A DNA stretch of 5,220 bases from Deltaproteobacteria bacterium (GTDB lineage: Bacteria > Desulfobacterota > Syntrophia > Syntrophales > UBA2210): positions 1 to 5,220 of the forward strand of contig JAFCZZ010000138.1 in the NCBI GenBank assembly GCA_019314085.1. Reading direction: 5' to 3'. The notes under the pieces were generated by a model. The model was given only the letters and a program-made list of their open reading frames with translations. It was not told the DNA's origin and searched no databases. Of the stretch, positions 1 through 4,496 are shown piece after piece (positions within the stretch are counted from its first letter, which is position 1; each line of letters opens with the position of its first letter). The position numbers were made by a program, and so were the translations under genes.

Positions 1-159
1 GCACTCCGGACACGGCTCGAACTTTTTTGGCATCCAGTCCTGGCCGCAATCCAGACACCTGCGGTTCTTGGCCAGATGGGTAAGCTTTGCCTCGCAGCCC
101 CGGCGGAGCTTCTCGATCTCCTCGAATAGGTTTACTGCTGAGGCTATTTCACTATCCAT
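1..159 (-). CDS. small zinc-ribbon-like protein, 3' end cut by window edge
   Basis: The minus strand reads 53 codons from ATG at 159-157 to the window edge without a stop. An AGGAGG ribosome site lies at 170-165, 5 nt before the start. The visible protein begins MDSEIASAVNLFEEIEKL, a charged helical segment with coiled-coil-like spacing. It then has a CLDCG knuckle (Cys35, Cys38) and a CPEC knuckle (Cys50, Cys53) separated by 11 residues. Two CxxC knuckles at this spacing are the classic pattern of a small zinc ribbon, so structural zinc binding is likely. The partner or substrate is unknown; nucleic-acid or protein binding would be usual for such ribbons. It is divergent from the surface-protein gene and has its own promoter around 193-221. 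Reading frame and start are well supported; function is not. Confidence 0.8.
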   Translation of the reverse strand, partial: MDSEIASAVNLFEEIEKLRRGCEAKLTHLAKNRRCLDCGQDWMPKKFEPCPEC

Positions 160-192
160 GGTTTCCTCCTTCCCTTTATATCCATAAATAAT

Positions 193-221
193 ATTAAACC
201 TTTTGTCAACCCCGATGTCAA
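193..221 (-). promoter_or_regulatory. sigma70-type promoter for the minus-strand zinc-ribbon gene
   Basis: On the minus strand, a perfect TTGACA (221-216) is followed after 17 bp by TTTAAT (198-193), five of six matches to the -10 consensus. Transcription would begin near 186, leaving a leader of about 27 nt before the ATG at 159 and including the AGGAGG site. A second TTGACA on the same strand (209-204) has only a poor -10 (TATGGA, 186-181) at the correct distance. Confidence 0.65.
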
Positions 222-248
222 CCACGCTAGCCCCAATGCTACTGGGTA

Positions 249-278
249 TTGACAAAAAATTATCCTTATGTATATTAT
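249..278 (+). promoter_or_regulatory. distal promoter P1 upstream of the surface-protein gene
   Basis: TTGACA at 249-254 is followed by TATATT at 271-276 (16 bp) or TATTAT at 273-278 (18 bp). The predicted start is near 283, at the GGGGGTAG run. This promoter would give a leader of more than 300 nt before the GTG at 605, including the possible RNA fold at 283-363 and all downstream promoters. Its context, GGGTATTGACAA, recurs at 391-402. Confidence 0.55.
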
Positions 279-282
279 TACA

Positions 283-363
283 GGGGGTAGGGCTGGTTCC
301 TTGGGTCAGCAGAGTTATCGACCTAGCTCACTGGCTCTCCTCCTTACGGTTCTACCCCCGCCA
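283..363 (+). other. possible folded leader RNA with tRNA-like geometry
   Basis: GGGGGTA (283-289) pairs with TACCCCC (353-359), and the pairing extends to G290-C352. Inside, GCTG (292-295) pairs with CAGC (307-310) around an 11-nt loop that contains GGG. GAGTT (312-316) pairs with AGCTC (325-329), with one G-T pair, around an 8-nt loop. The 7-bp stem is followed by G and then CCA (361-363). The helix order and the 2-nt and 1-nt linkers copy a tRNA. However, a T-arm cannot be formed in 330-352, position 8 is G rather than T, and the usual D-loop A residues are absent. It is either a decayed or tRNA-like RNA, a regulatory leader starting at P1, or a chance fold. It is not called a functional tRNA. 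Confidence 0.25.
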
Positions 364-367
364 GGGA

Positions 368-405
368 GTATTGACAAGAATGGTATAATAGGGTATTGAC
401 AAGAA
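368..405 (+). repeat. tandem direct repeat GTATTGACAAGAA, two copies
   Basis: The 13-bp string GTATTGACAAGAA occurs at 368-380 and again at 393-405, 25 bp apart. A related copy, GTATTGACAAAAA, is at 246-258. The longer string GGGTATTGACAA is shared by 244-255 and 391-402, and in both places about 40 bp ends in ACAG (to 283 and 430). The repeats carry the -35 hexamer, so the region looks like a promoter unit duplicated at least once. Confidence 0.6.
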
Positions 406-426
406 GTATTATAGTAATGATATAAT
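396..426 (+). promoter_or_regulatory. middle promoter P2 of the surface-protein gene
   Basis: Perfect TTGACA (396-401) and perfect TATAAT (421-426) hexamers are separated by 19 bp, longer than the 17-bp optimum. The predicted start is near 433, which would retain the complete strong SD at 471-482 on the transcript. The -10 box lies inside one arm of the palindrome at 406-428, so this promoter is the one most likely to be controlled by a DNA-binding protein. Confidence 0.5.
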
Positions 427-428
427 AC
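406..428. promoter_or_regulatory. operator-like palindrome over the P2 -10 box
   Basis: GTATTATA (406-413) and TATAATAC (421-428) are exact 8-bp inverted arms around a 7-bp centre, giving a dyad spaced about 1.5 helical turns centre to centre. A further half-site-like GTATAATA is at 383-390. The right arm contains the P2 TATAAT, so a bound dimer would block polymerase. AT-rich sequence makes chance dyads more likely, and no cognate regulator is visible. Confidence 0.4.
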
Positions 429-437
429 AGCTTACCG

Positions 438-466
438 TTGACAAATCAGACACTGCGTGGTATAAG
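438..466 (+). promoter_or_regulatory. proximal promoter P3 of the surface-protein gene
   Basis: A perfect TTGACA (438-443) is followed after the ideal 17 bp by TATAAG (461-466). TG one base upstream of the -10 (458-459) makes it an extended -10. It is the best-formed promoter of the cluster. Its predicted start, near 472-474, falls at the beginning of the SD at 471-482. Confidence 0.65.
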
Positions 467-470
467 TTGA

Positions 471-482
471 AAAGGAGGTGAT
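471..482 (+). promoter_or_regulatory. 12-nt perfect Shine-Dalgarno in the leader
   Basis: AAAGGAGGTGAT is complementary over 12 bases to the conserved 3' tail of bacterial 16S rRNA. Its GGAGG core (474-478) is 7 nt before the ATG of the mini-ORF at 486, the ideal spacing, but about 126 nt before the likely real start at 605. It therefore serves the mini-ORF, or acts as a ribosome docking site in the leader. Confidence 0.75.
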
Positions 483-485
483 GCC

Positions 486-512
486 ATGGTGAGAGCCCGC
501 AAGGGGAGATGA
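486..512 (+). CDS. 8-codon leader mini-ORF, MVRARKGR
   Basis: ATG at 486 opens a frame reading MVRARKGR and stops at TGA 510-512. It sits at ideal spacing behind the strongest SD in the window. The stop overlaps an ATG at 509 in an ATGA arrangement, and that ATG is in frame with the large surface-protein gene. The peptide is strongly basic (three Arg, one Lys). Translation is likely on signal strength; a biological role (leader peptide, mRNA protection by ribosomes, or coupling) is inference. A similar mini-ORF lies before the second surface-protein gene at 4430-4453. Confidence 0.45.
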   Translation: MVRARKGR

Positions 513-604
513 AATTAAACCAAAAGAGAAAAACCCTATTTTCTTTCCAACAGGGGAGATACCCTGTGGGAAGAGTGATTATTTGTAAAGGAGAAAATAT
601 ACAA

Positions 605-3600
605 GTGAAAAATAAAATATCCAAGATTCTGGGGGTGGCCATCACGCTGGTTATGGTTCTCAGTATGACCGCCGCCTTTTCCGTGCCAGCACTGGCTGAC
701 GATGAGGAATGGTCACTCTTCGACGTTCCAACAGCAGGTATTGCTGGTGCTCTGAACGATGGCTTCATGAGCACTCTCATCACCGGTATAGGACCTTTCG
801 CTCAAGCTACTGATGGGACGCTCTACCTCTATATAGCCGGTGCTGCTCCCTTTGCCGACCTGTTCTCATCTGATGACAATGGTCGCACGTGGGAGGCAAC
901 CGACTATGCCACTGACCTAGCTGGTGCCGGTGCCATTGTGGATATGGCTCCCTCTTCTGAGGATGCCGATATCCTGTATGTGGCTGATGCCACCAATGTC
1001 TACAAGACCGAGGACGCCGGCGATAGCTGGACCGACCTGGGTGATGCGACACTTGGAGATACTTCATCTACTTCCGCAACGGATTCAATTACCTGTATCG
1101 CTGTGGGCTATGCCAATGGCGACCCCCATCTATTTGTGGGCACGACAGACACTGGCGGGACTGGTGAGGTAATCTACTACCAGGATTCACCATTCGCCTC
1201 TGTCTGGACTGACCTTCAAGTAGGTACCATCACTAATGGCACAGCTGATACCAGTCAAGTTTTCAGCATAGCTACCTCGCCCGACTTCGGGAACGACACC
1301 ACGGTGGTAGCAATAATCAACGACGGTGCTGATGCTTATGCTGTCACCAACCAGGGAGCTGCTATCGGTGCTGCCGACTGGGATGACGTTCTGCTAAACG
1401 ATGACATTGGAGGCACTCCTGTCGTTACTGGCGCCTCCGACCCTGTTTTCGTCGAGGACTTCGACTTCGACGATAACTACGAGTTATTCGTCGGTGTTGC
1501 CGGCGCTTTCAATACCCTTACCACTGGTGCCGGCGGTGTCTTCCGACTAGACGGAATGGGTGCCACCGACGATTTCCTGCTCGATGATGTCGATGGTGAT
1601 ATCGTTAGTTTGGACTTAGTCGGCGACGCCGGCGGCACATCCCTGATAGCTGGTACTGTTGTTGCGGCTGGTCCCCCCTCCGTTTGGTACAGTACCGACG
1701 ACGGTGACAGCTGGGATGAGACCGACGACGCCCCTCCATCCGGTACAGGTGCTGCTAATGCCATCGTGATAGCGCTTGATGACTTTGCCGACAGTGGTGA
1801 AGCCCTGTGTGCTTCTAACGCCGCCACCAAGGAAGGCGGCGTCCACATGACCACCGATTTCGGTGCCACCTGGCAGGGTATTTCCATGCTTGACACCGAT
1901 ATGGGTGGAGGCGTACTGGATGTTTCCTTCACGGCTGACTACGGCGAGGGCGATGCGCCCATGTTCATGATTACCGCATCGAGTGTCGCTGCGGCAGACC
2001 GCAGTGTCTGGAGATACGATGGCACCAACTGGGAGAGGATGCTCTACGACGGAGCTAACGCATTAGACCTGGTTGAGGTATCACCTAGTTTCGCAGACGA
2101 TAATGCCGTATTTGTCGCCGATTCTACCGTCCCAACGATACGACGCTCCGATGACGGTGGTGCTACATTTACTACCCTGACCCGTCAACCGGGCGCACCA
2201 ATCGCAGCCTGGCTTGTAATAGACGATGAGACCATCATCACCAGCGATGACGGTACCGGTACTGCCGGCGATATCTACAAGACAACCCGATATGGCCGCC
2301 GGGCCTGGGATGCAATAGCAACTGGCGGTGGTATCATCACCGATTTAGCGATGTCACCGAACTATGCTTCCGATGGCACTCTCCTGGCCGGTGATGCCGC
2401 TTCTCTCGTATTTATCTCAACCGACGAGGGCGAAGAGTGGGATGAACTTGGTGACGGTGATATCGCTGCTGATGTTACCGCAGCCAACGACACCTATGTC
2501 ACCTTTGACCCGCGCTATGCCGACAACATGCTGGTCTACGCTGGCAGCGACGATACGATCGAACGCTGCGAGGTCGACCCTGACGAGGACCCGGGAGACC
2601 TGAGCTGGACTGACTTTGCCAGTGGTGCTACTGCACCCGCTCTTGGTACAGGTGCAGGCCTCGGTGTTAGCGGGTTAGTTGTTGCGGACGATGGCATACA
2701 GAACGGCGAGGCTGTTGCTACACTGTATGCTGTTGATGGTGCTGTTGCCGCTGGTTTGGTACGTTGTCTTAACCCAGAAGCAGATCAAGCAGATATCATC
2801 TGTGAACCTGCAGCCGCTGGTCTTGGCGCCGCTGTGGACTTCAGTCCGGTAACTGGTGCTGCTGCTGTAACTGTTGACCGAAACCTTCATCTTACCTACG
2901 GCAGCAATACCCTCTATGCTCTTGACGGTGCTGGAGCTCCCGATGTCCTCTGGGAGTACACGGATTCTCTTGCTGCACCGACAGTACTTGTCGCACCGGC
3001 TATCGGTGAAGGTATAGATAGCACCACTACAGTCGTATTTGAGTGGGAAAATCTCAACCCTGATACCGGCGTACAGTGGGAGATACAGGTAAACGAAGAG
3101 GAGGACTTCTCCGGAGCCACTGACGAAGCGGTAGGTACTCTCGTTACTGGTACCGAGCATGACGACACCACTCTTACCTGGCGTGCCGCTGCTGCTGGTA
3201 CTGAATACTTCTGGAGAGTGCGATTAGCCGAAACTACAGGCCCAGTGCTGAGCCGCTGGTCTGAAGTCGGTTCATTCACCATGCGAGTTGCGGCACCAAC
3301 TGCTCCGATTGATGTGGCACCGGCTCCCGGTGCTCAGAGCATCGTCCTGCAGCCGGCGTTCAGCTGGGCTGATATTGGCGGAGCCGACCTCTACGAAATC
3401 GAGATAGCCACTGATCCCGACTTCACCGCTATCGTCGATTCGGGGACTCCGACCGGCAACGTCTATCTGGCCAGTGCCGAGCTCGACTACGCTACCACCT
3501 ACTACTGGAGAGTCCGCGGCATCGCCTTCAGCGGTGCTCCGGCCGGTGACTGGAATGTCTCCGTCTTCACCACCATGCTCGAGCCTGAAGCGGCTGCACC

Positions 3601-3766
3601 ACCGGTGGTAGTTGAAGAGGCACCAGCAATGCCAGACGTGATTGTAGAAGTGCCAGCTCCAGTAGAGGCAATTCCAAGCTGGATGCTGATCACAATAATC
3701 GCGATTGGTGCGGTACTGATGGTGGCGTTGATTGTCCTGATCGTCAGAACCAGGCGGGTAGTCTAA
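605..3766 (+). CDS. secreted, membrane-anchored Asp-box (BNR) repeat surface protein, S-layer-like
   Basis: The protein has 1053 residues. Residues 1-31 are a Sec signal peptide: a KNKISK basic end, a hydrophobic core and an ALA cleavage site. The bulk (about 35-780) is beta-propeller-like. Asp-box motifs of SxDxGxxW type occur near residues 87-96, 133-142, 362-370, 415-423, 514-522 and 603-612. SP-[FY]-type strand repeats occur near 225, 493, 584 and 635. Two fibronectin-III-like domains follow (about 791-893 and 897-991), then a Pro/Glu/Val linker (993-1022) and a membrane helix with an RTRR tail (about 1027-1053). Only three lysines follow the signal peptide, while Asp is abundant, so it is strongly acidic. 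From memory, Dehalococcoides surface proteins annotated as BNR/Asp-box have been proposed as S-layer candidates; that role here is inferred. Sialidase activity is unlikely because no catalytic set is apparent. GTG 605 was chosen because AAGGAG lies at 588-593 and it gives a clean signal peptide. ATG 509 would add 32 residues. Sigma70-type promoters lie upstream. Confidence 0.85.
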   Translation: MKNKISKILGVAITLVMVLSMTAAFSVPALADDEEWSLFDVPTAGIAGALNDGFMSTLITGIGPFAQATDGTLYLYIAGAAPFADLFSSDDNGRTWEATDYATDLAGAGAIVDMAPSSEDADILYVADATNVYKTEDAGDSWTDLGDATLGDTSSTSATDSITCIAVGYANGDPHLFVGTTDTGGTGEVIYYQDSPFASVWTDLQVGTITNGTADTSQVFSIATSPDFGNDTTVVAIINDGADAYAVTNQGAAIGAADWDDVLLNDDIGGTPVVTGASDPVFVEDFDFDDNYELFVGVAGAFNTLTTGAGGVFRLDGMGATDDFLLDDVDGDIVSLDLVGDAGGTSLIAGTVVAAGPPSVWYSTDDGDSWDETDDAPPSGTGAANAIVIALDDFADSGEALCASNAATKEGGVHMTTDFGATWQGISMLDTDMGGGVLDVSFTADYGEGDAPMFMITASSVAAADRSVWRYDGTNWERMLYDGANALDLVEVSPSFADDNAVFVADSTVPTIRRSDDGGATFTTLTRQPGAPIAAWLVIDDETIITSDDGTGTAGDIYKTTRYGRRAWDAIATGGGIITDLAMSPNYASDGTLLAGDAASLVFISTDEGEEWDELGDGDIAADVTAANDTYVTFDPRYADNMLVYAGSDDTIERCEVDPDEDPGDLSWTDFASGATAPALGTGAGLGVSGLVVADDGIQNGEAVATLYAVDGAVAAGLVRCLNPEADQADIICEPAAAGLGAAVDFSPVTGAAAVTVDRNLHLTYGSNTLYALDGAGAPDVLWEYTDSLAAPTVLVAPAIGEGIDSTTTVVFEWENLNPDTGVQWEIQVNEEEDFSGATDEAVGTLVTGTEHDDTTLTWRAAAAGTEYFWRVRLAETTGPVLSRWSEVGSFTMRVAAPTAPIDVAPAPGAQSIVLQPAFSWADIGGADLYEIEIATDPDFTAIVDSGTPTGNVYLASAELDYATTYYWRVRGIAFSGAPAGDWNVSVFTTMLEPEAAAPPVVVEEAPAMPDVIVEVPAPVEAIPSWMLITIIAIGAVLMVALIVLIVRTRRVV

Positions 3767-3788
3767 CCGAATACCACCTAGTTCTGTC

Positions 3789-3807
3789 CTGAGGGATAAC
3801 ACCTCAG
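3789..3807 (+). other. short hairpin after the surface-protein gene
   Basis: CTGAGG (3789-3794) and CCTCAG (3802-3807) form a 6-bp stem with a 7-nt loop. It lies 22 nt after the stop codon and just before the larger hairpin at 3812-3848. It may protect the transcript 3' end or be incidental. Confidence 0.35.
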
Positions 3808-3811
3808 ATAC

Positions 3812-3848
3812 ACCGAAGGAGCCCCCGAACTTCGGGGGTTCCTTCGGT
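3812..3848 (+). terminator. long GC-rich hairpin, probable terminator of the surface-protein gene
   Basis: ACCGAAGGAGCCCCCGA (3812-3828) pairs with the run ending TCCTTCGGT (3832-3848), making 17 consecutive pairs with one G-T and a 3-nt loop. It starts 46 nt after the stop codon. The following sequence, ATTGACATAAATCTT, is AT-rich but lacks a true T-run, so it may work less well as an intrinsic terminator or act mainly as a 3' stabiliser. It separates the large gene from the two small genes downstream. Confidence 0.7.
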
Positions 3849-3899
3849 ATTGACATAAATCTTATAGCGGGGCTAGCGGGGACGCCGGGAGGCTTTAAA

Positions 3900-4163
3900 A
3901 TGGATGCGCGGAGATTCACAATATCTGGGAATAACAAGGGCTTGGCCTGCCCATTTAGTAACTCCATTTTTTGCCAGGAGGGCTACTGCAGCGAGTGCCA
4001 GATATACCTTGCTTGGCCGAAGCAGGGAGAAATAGTAGTTATCTGTGCCTGGTGTGGTGAAGAGATGGGTAGAAAGCCTGGCCTTGGTCAAACAGGAATA
4101 TCTCATGGAACTTGCTCTGACTGCGAGCAGAGGAATTTTCCTGAATACCTCGGAGTCGCATAA
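3900..4163 (+). CDS. 87-aa eight-cysteine putative zinc-binding protein
   Basis: ATG 3900 is preceded by GGGAGG (3887-3892) at 7-nt spacing, and the frame ends at TAA 4161-4163. Eight cysteines form two four-Cys groups: Cys17-x7-Cys25-x4-Cys30-x2-Cys33, within CPFSNSIFCQEGYCSECQIY, and Cys49-x2-Cys52-x19-Cys72-x2-Cys75. In the second group the later knuckle sits in SHGTCSDC, with His69 close by. The CxWCG...SHGxCxxC pattern is familiar from small zinc-ribbon-like proteins of Dehalococcoidia and some Deltaproteobacteria, but I know no assigned function. It has no signal peptide or membrane segment, so it is probably cytoplasmic. It is followed 16 nt later by a membrane peptide gene on the same strand, and an operon is likely. 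Possible roles as a redox-sensitive or nucleic-acid-binding factor are guesses. Confidence 0.85.
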   Translation: MDARRFTISGNNKGLACPFSNSIFCQEGYCSECQIYLAWPKQGEIVVICAWCGEEMGRKPGLGQTGISHGTCSDCEQRNFPEYLGVA

Positions 4164-4179
4164 AAAAGGTAAAAAGGTC

Positions 4180-4275
4180 TTGAAATACATAAAGAAGAAT
4201 CTAATCCAGATCCTAATTGCGATTGCTATCCTTGGCATTTTGGCGGTAGTAATTACCACCGTGTTGCTAGATTAA
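4180..4275 (+). CDS. 31-aa single-helix membrane peptide
   Basis: From TTG 4180 the frame reads MKYIKKNLIQIL, then a continuous hydrophobic stretch of about 22 residues (8-30), ending in Asp, with TAA at 4273-4275. The basic end (KYIKKN) and the helix predict a cytoplasmic N-terminus and one membrane span. The start is uncertain. AAGG at 4166-4169 gives 10-nt spacing to the TTG. The same frame is open upstream to ATG 4105 (56 aa) or ATG 4045 (76 aa), but those would overlap the eight-cysteine gene's frame. The coding signal visible is the basic-plus-hydrophobic segment, so the short form is preferred. It lies 16 nt after the zinc-protein gene and is probably co-transcribed. No family is recognised. 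Confidence 0.55.
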   Translation: MKYIKKNLIQILIAIAILGILAVVITTVLLD

Positions 4276-4291
4276 AGACTAGGCCATTGCT

Positions 4292-4321
4292 GGTGCCATG
4301 ACCGTAATCGGGGTCAGCACC
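4292..4321 (+). terminator. bulged hairpin after the small-gene pair, possible weak terminator
   Basis: GGTGC (4292-4296) pairs with GCACC (4317-4321), and TGACC (4299-4303) pairs with GGTCA (4312-4316). This makes a 10-bp stem with a 2-nt bulge (CA) and an 8-nt loop. It starts 16 nt after the stop of the membrane peptide. No T-run follows (next is CTACCTGCAAAAGG), so it may be a 3' stabiliser or a regulatory RNA element instead. Confidence 0.4.
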
Positions 4322-4383
4322 CTACCTGCAAAAGGGGGCAATAATTATGTGAGAAGGTTATTAAAAGGTCAATGTCATAACGT

Positions 4384-4411
4384 TTGATAGTGCGTCTGAA
4401 ACAAATATTAT
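4384..4411 (+). promoter_or_regulatory. promoter of the second surface-protein gene
   Basis: TTGATA (4384-4389, five of six matches) and TATTAT (4406-4411, five of six) are 16 bp apart. The predicted start, near 4418, lies inside the strong SD at 4413-4421. This is the same -10/SD juxtaposition seen with P3 at 461-482. Confidence 0.6.
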
Positions 4412-4412
4412 G

Positions 4413-4421
4413 AGGAGGTGA
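4413..4421 (+). promoter_or_regulatory. strong leader Shine-Dalgarno before the second mini-ORF
   Basis: AGGAGGTGA is complementary over nine bases to the 16S rRNA tail. The GGAGG core (4414-4418) is 11 nt before the GTG at 4430 and 78 nt before the real gene start at 4497, which has its own GAGGAGG at 4478-4484. It parallels the leader SD at 471-482. Confidence 0.65.
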
Positions 4422-4429
4422 GATCTATT

Positions 4430-4453
4430 GTGAAAGTGTTAAAGGTTAATTAG
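4430..4453 (+). CDS. 7-codon leader mini-ORF, MKVLKVN
   Basis: GTG 4430 opens a frame reading MKVLKVN with TAG at 4451-4453. It sits behind a strong SD (GGAGG 4414-4418), with 11-nt spacing, which is long but similar to the 11-12 nt seen for the two large genes here. It is out of frame with the gene at 4497 and ends 43 nt before it. It parallels the 8-codon mini-ORF at 486-512 in position and size but not in peptide sequence. That suggests the act of translation or ribosome binding matters more than the product. Whether it is translated is unproven. Confidence 0.35.
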   Translation: MKVLKVN

Positions 4454-4496
4454 AAAAACAAAAGCAAATTCATTTTTGAGGAGGATATAAATCATA

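Noticed and set aside
283..363. Functional tRNA (CGA anticodon) or a T-box leader
   Set aside because: No T-arm, 8-nt anticodon loop, and missing invariant bases; no T-box consensus or specifier-type antiterminator is present. Kept only as a tRNA-like fold.
203..388. 61-codon plus-strand open frame in the intergenic region
   Set aside because: It overlaps the P1 promoter and repeat units, has no ribosome site at its start and no protein-like composition.
371..389. Promoter from TTGACA 371-376 with TATAAT 384-389
   Set aside because: Both hexamers are perfect, but the spacer is only 7 bp, far too short for sigma70 recognition.
1477..1932. 151-codon minus-strand open frame inside the surface gene
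   Set aside because: Ser/Pro/Ala-rich antisense shadow of the Asp/Gly/Thr-rich sense codons; no start signal.
605..3766. Sialidase or other glycosidase
   Set aside because: Asp-boxes alone mark a beta-propeller-like fold. No arginine triad or catalytic Tyr/Glu arrangement could be recognised, and the domain order fits a structural surface protein.
3850..3878. Promoter for the small-gene pair from TTGACA at 3850-3855
   Set aside because: The -35 is perfect, but no acceptable -10 exists 16-19 bp downstream (GC-rich CTAGCGGGG), so it is not listed as a promoter.
3272..3967. 231-codon minus-strand open frame opposite the end of the surface gene
   Set aside because: It lies antisense to a convincing coding region (FN3 domain, membrane anchor), crosses the terminator hairpin and reads as low-quality protein rich in His, Arg and Trp. 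It is a mirror of codon bias.
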